From Pseudomonas mendocina (GTDB lineage Bacteria > Pseudomonadota > Gammaproteobacteria > Pseudomonadales > Pseudomonadaceae): a stretch of DNA of 64,000 nt. This document shows positions 62,097 to 64,000 of this stretch, in pieces (the stretch's first letter is position 1; each line of letters opens with the position of its first letter). Location of the stretch: the NCBI RefSeq assembly GCF_900636545.1, contig NZ_LR134290.1:1054001-1118000 (forward strand), given 5' to 3'. A program made the position numbers and the translations under genes. A model generated the notes under the pieces. The model did no database searches, had not been told where the DNA came from, and was given only the letters and a program-made list of their open reading frames with translations.

Positions 62097-63036
62097 CCAT
62101 GACCGATACCTTGCGCCATATCACCGTGCTGCTCGACGAGGCCGTCGAGGGGCTCGCCGTGCGCGCTCACGGTTGCTATATGGATGGCACTTTTGGGCGG
62201 GGAGGACATAGCCGGCTGATCCTGCAGAAACTCGGGCCGGGTGGGCGGCTACTGGGGTTCGACAAGGATCCCCTGGCGATAGCCACAGGGGAAGCATTGG
62301 CGGCCGAAGACGGCCGCTTTGTCGTTGTGCAGCGCAGTTTTGCGGAACTCGGCGACGAAGCTGTTGTCCGCGGCATTTCCGGTCAGGTCTCCGGCATCCT
62401 GCTGGACCTCGGTGTGTCCTCGCCGCAACTGGACGATCCGGAGCGCGGCTTCAGCTTCCTCAATGACGGTCCGCTGGACATGCGCATGAACCCGCATGCC
62501 GGTGTGAGCGCCGCTGACTGGATCGCCACGGCGGAGGAAGACGAAATCGCCCGCGTGATGAAGGATTACGGCGAGGAGCGATTCGCCAAGCGCATGGCGC
62601 GCGCCGTGGTGCAGCGCCGCGCCGAGCAGCCGTTCACTCGCACTGCTGATTTGGCGAAAGTCCTGACCGAGGCCAATCCAGCCTGGGAAAAGGGCAAGAA
62701 TCCGGCCACTCGCGCTTTTCAGGGCATCCGTATTCACGTCAACAACGAACTCGGTGATCTTGAGCGCGGGCTAGAGGCGGCGCTGGAAACGCTGGAGGTA
62801 GGTGGTCGCCTGGTGGTGATTAGCTTCCATTCGCTGGAAGACCGTATCGTCAAGCAATTCATGAAGCGCCAGGCCAAGGGCGAGGCCGACAAGCTGCCGC
62901 GTGACCTGCCAATCATCCCGAAAGCCTTCGAACCGCGTCTGAAGCTGATCGGCAAGCCGGTCTACGCCGCCGAGGCCGAACTCAAGGCCAATCCGCGCTC
63001 GCGTAGTGCGGTGATGCGCATCGCGGAGAAGTTGCG

Positions 63037-63040
<4 letters not shown>
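62093..63040 (+). CDS. rsmH: 16S rRNA m4C1402 N4-methyltransferase RsmH (MraW)
   Basis: A 315-residue SAM-dependent methyltransferase: [41 protein letters not shown] and [17 protein letters not shown]. It methylates N4 of C1402 in 16S rRNA, the same nucleotide whose ribose is modified by RsmI encoded about 2 kb upstream. GTG 62093 overlaps the mraZ stop (GTGA); ATG 62099 two codons later is the alternative. Its stop overlaps ftsL. Confidence 0.96.

Positions 63041-64000
<960 letters not shown>

Overview
This 64 kb window is chromosomal core sequence from a Pseudomonas. The high GC content with strongly GC-biased third codon positions, RoxS-RoxR, the rpoN-hpf-ptsN-rapZ-ptsO block, AlgW, a long-form TrpS and short HisG all fit that genus. 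From memory (not checked here) the order closely follows the P. aeruginosa PAO1 stretch running from roxSR to the mra/fts cluster, in the same sequence. Lineage-specific palindromic repeats suggest the mendocina/oleovorans side of the genus, which is only an inference. No tRNA or 5S/16S/23S rRNA genes, prophage, insertion sequence, CRISPR array or secretion island is visible. The one stable RNA gene is rnpB.

Layout. 1-2.8 kb: end of roxS, roxR, an AEC transporter and an uncharacterised zinc-ribbon-like protein. 2.9-8.2 kb (minus): a PcaC-like protein coupled to a Ca2+/Na+ exchanger, an RlpA-type lipoprotein, and gatCAB. 8.4-21.5 kb (plus, except darP): mreBCD, maf, rng, the giant YhdP-type protein, a nitrilase-family amidase, tldD and pmbA. 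21.5-28.5 kb (minus): kdsD-kdsC-lptC-lptA-lptB-rpoN-hpf-ptsN-rapZ-ptsO. 28.75-36.7 kb (plus): mlaFEDCB, ibaG, murA, hisG, hisD, hisC. 36.8-46.1 kb: algW (minus), a Nif3-like protein, cysD and the cysNC fusion, a YhcB/ZapG-type protein (minus), a small hydrolase, trpS and zapE. 46.3-51.4 kb: accessory metabolism, namely an exported TPR-like protein, a GlxA-type regulator, an LCAD-like acyl-CoA dehydrogenase, endonuclease V and an aldo/keto reductase. 51.6-56.6 kb (plus): rplM-rpsI, petABC (cytochrome bc1) and sspAB. 56.6-60 kb (minus): lpoA-yraN-SIS protein-BON lipoprotein. 60-64 kb (plus): rsmI, rnpB, then mraZ-rsmH-ftsL-ftsI, with ftsI cut off by the window end.

How the genes fit together. 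Most of the window builds or guards the envelope: cell shape (mreBCD), peptidoglycan precursor and synthesis (murA, lpoA, ftsI, ftsL, rlpA), Kdo and LPS export (kdsD, kdsC, lptCAB), phospholipid retrograde transport (mlaFEDCB), and envelope stress proteolysis (algW). The rest is translation quality control, nitrogen-PTS/sigma-54 control, histidine and sulfur assimilation, and respiration.

No undescribed multi-gene system was found. The most interesting items are small: a three-copy repeat of about 140-155 bp with terminal inverted repeats and a hairpin that shows one compensated base pair, each copy lying just upstream of a gene (42.4-45.0 kb); a palindromic-repeat fragment that appears to encode the N-terminus of the RlpA-like lipoprotein; a probable ATT or leader-coupled start for mreC; and four exactly phased MraZ-type boxes in the mraZ leader.
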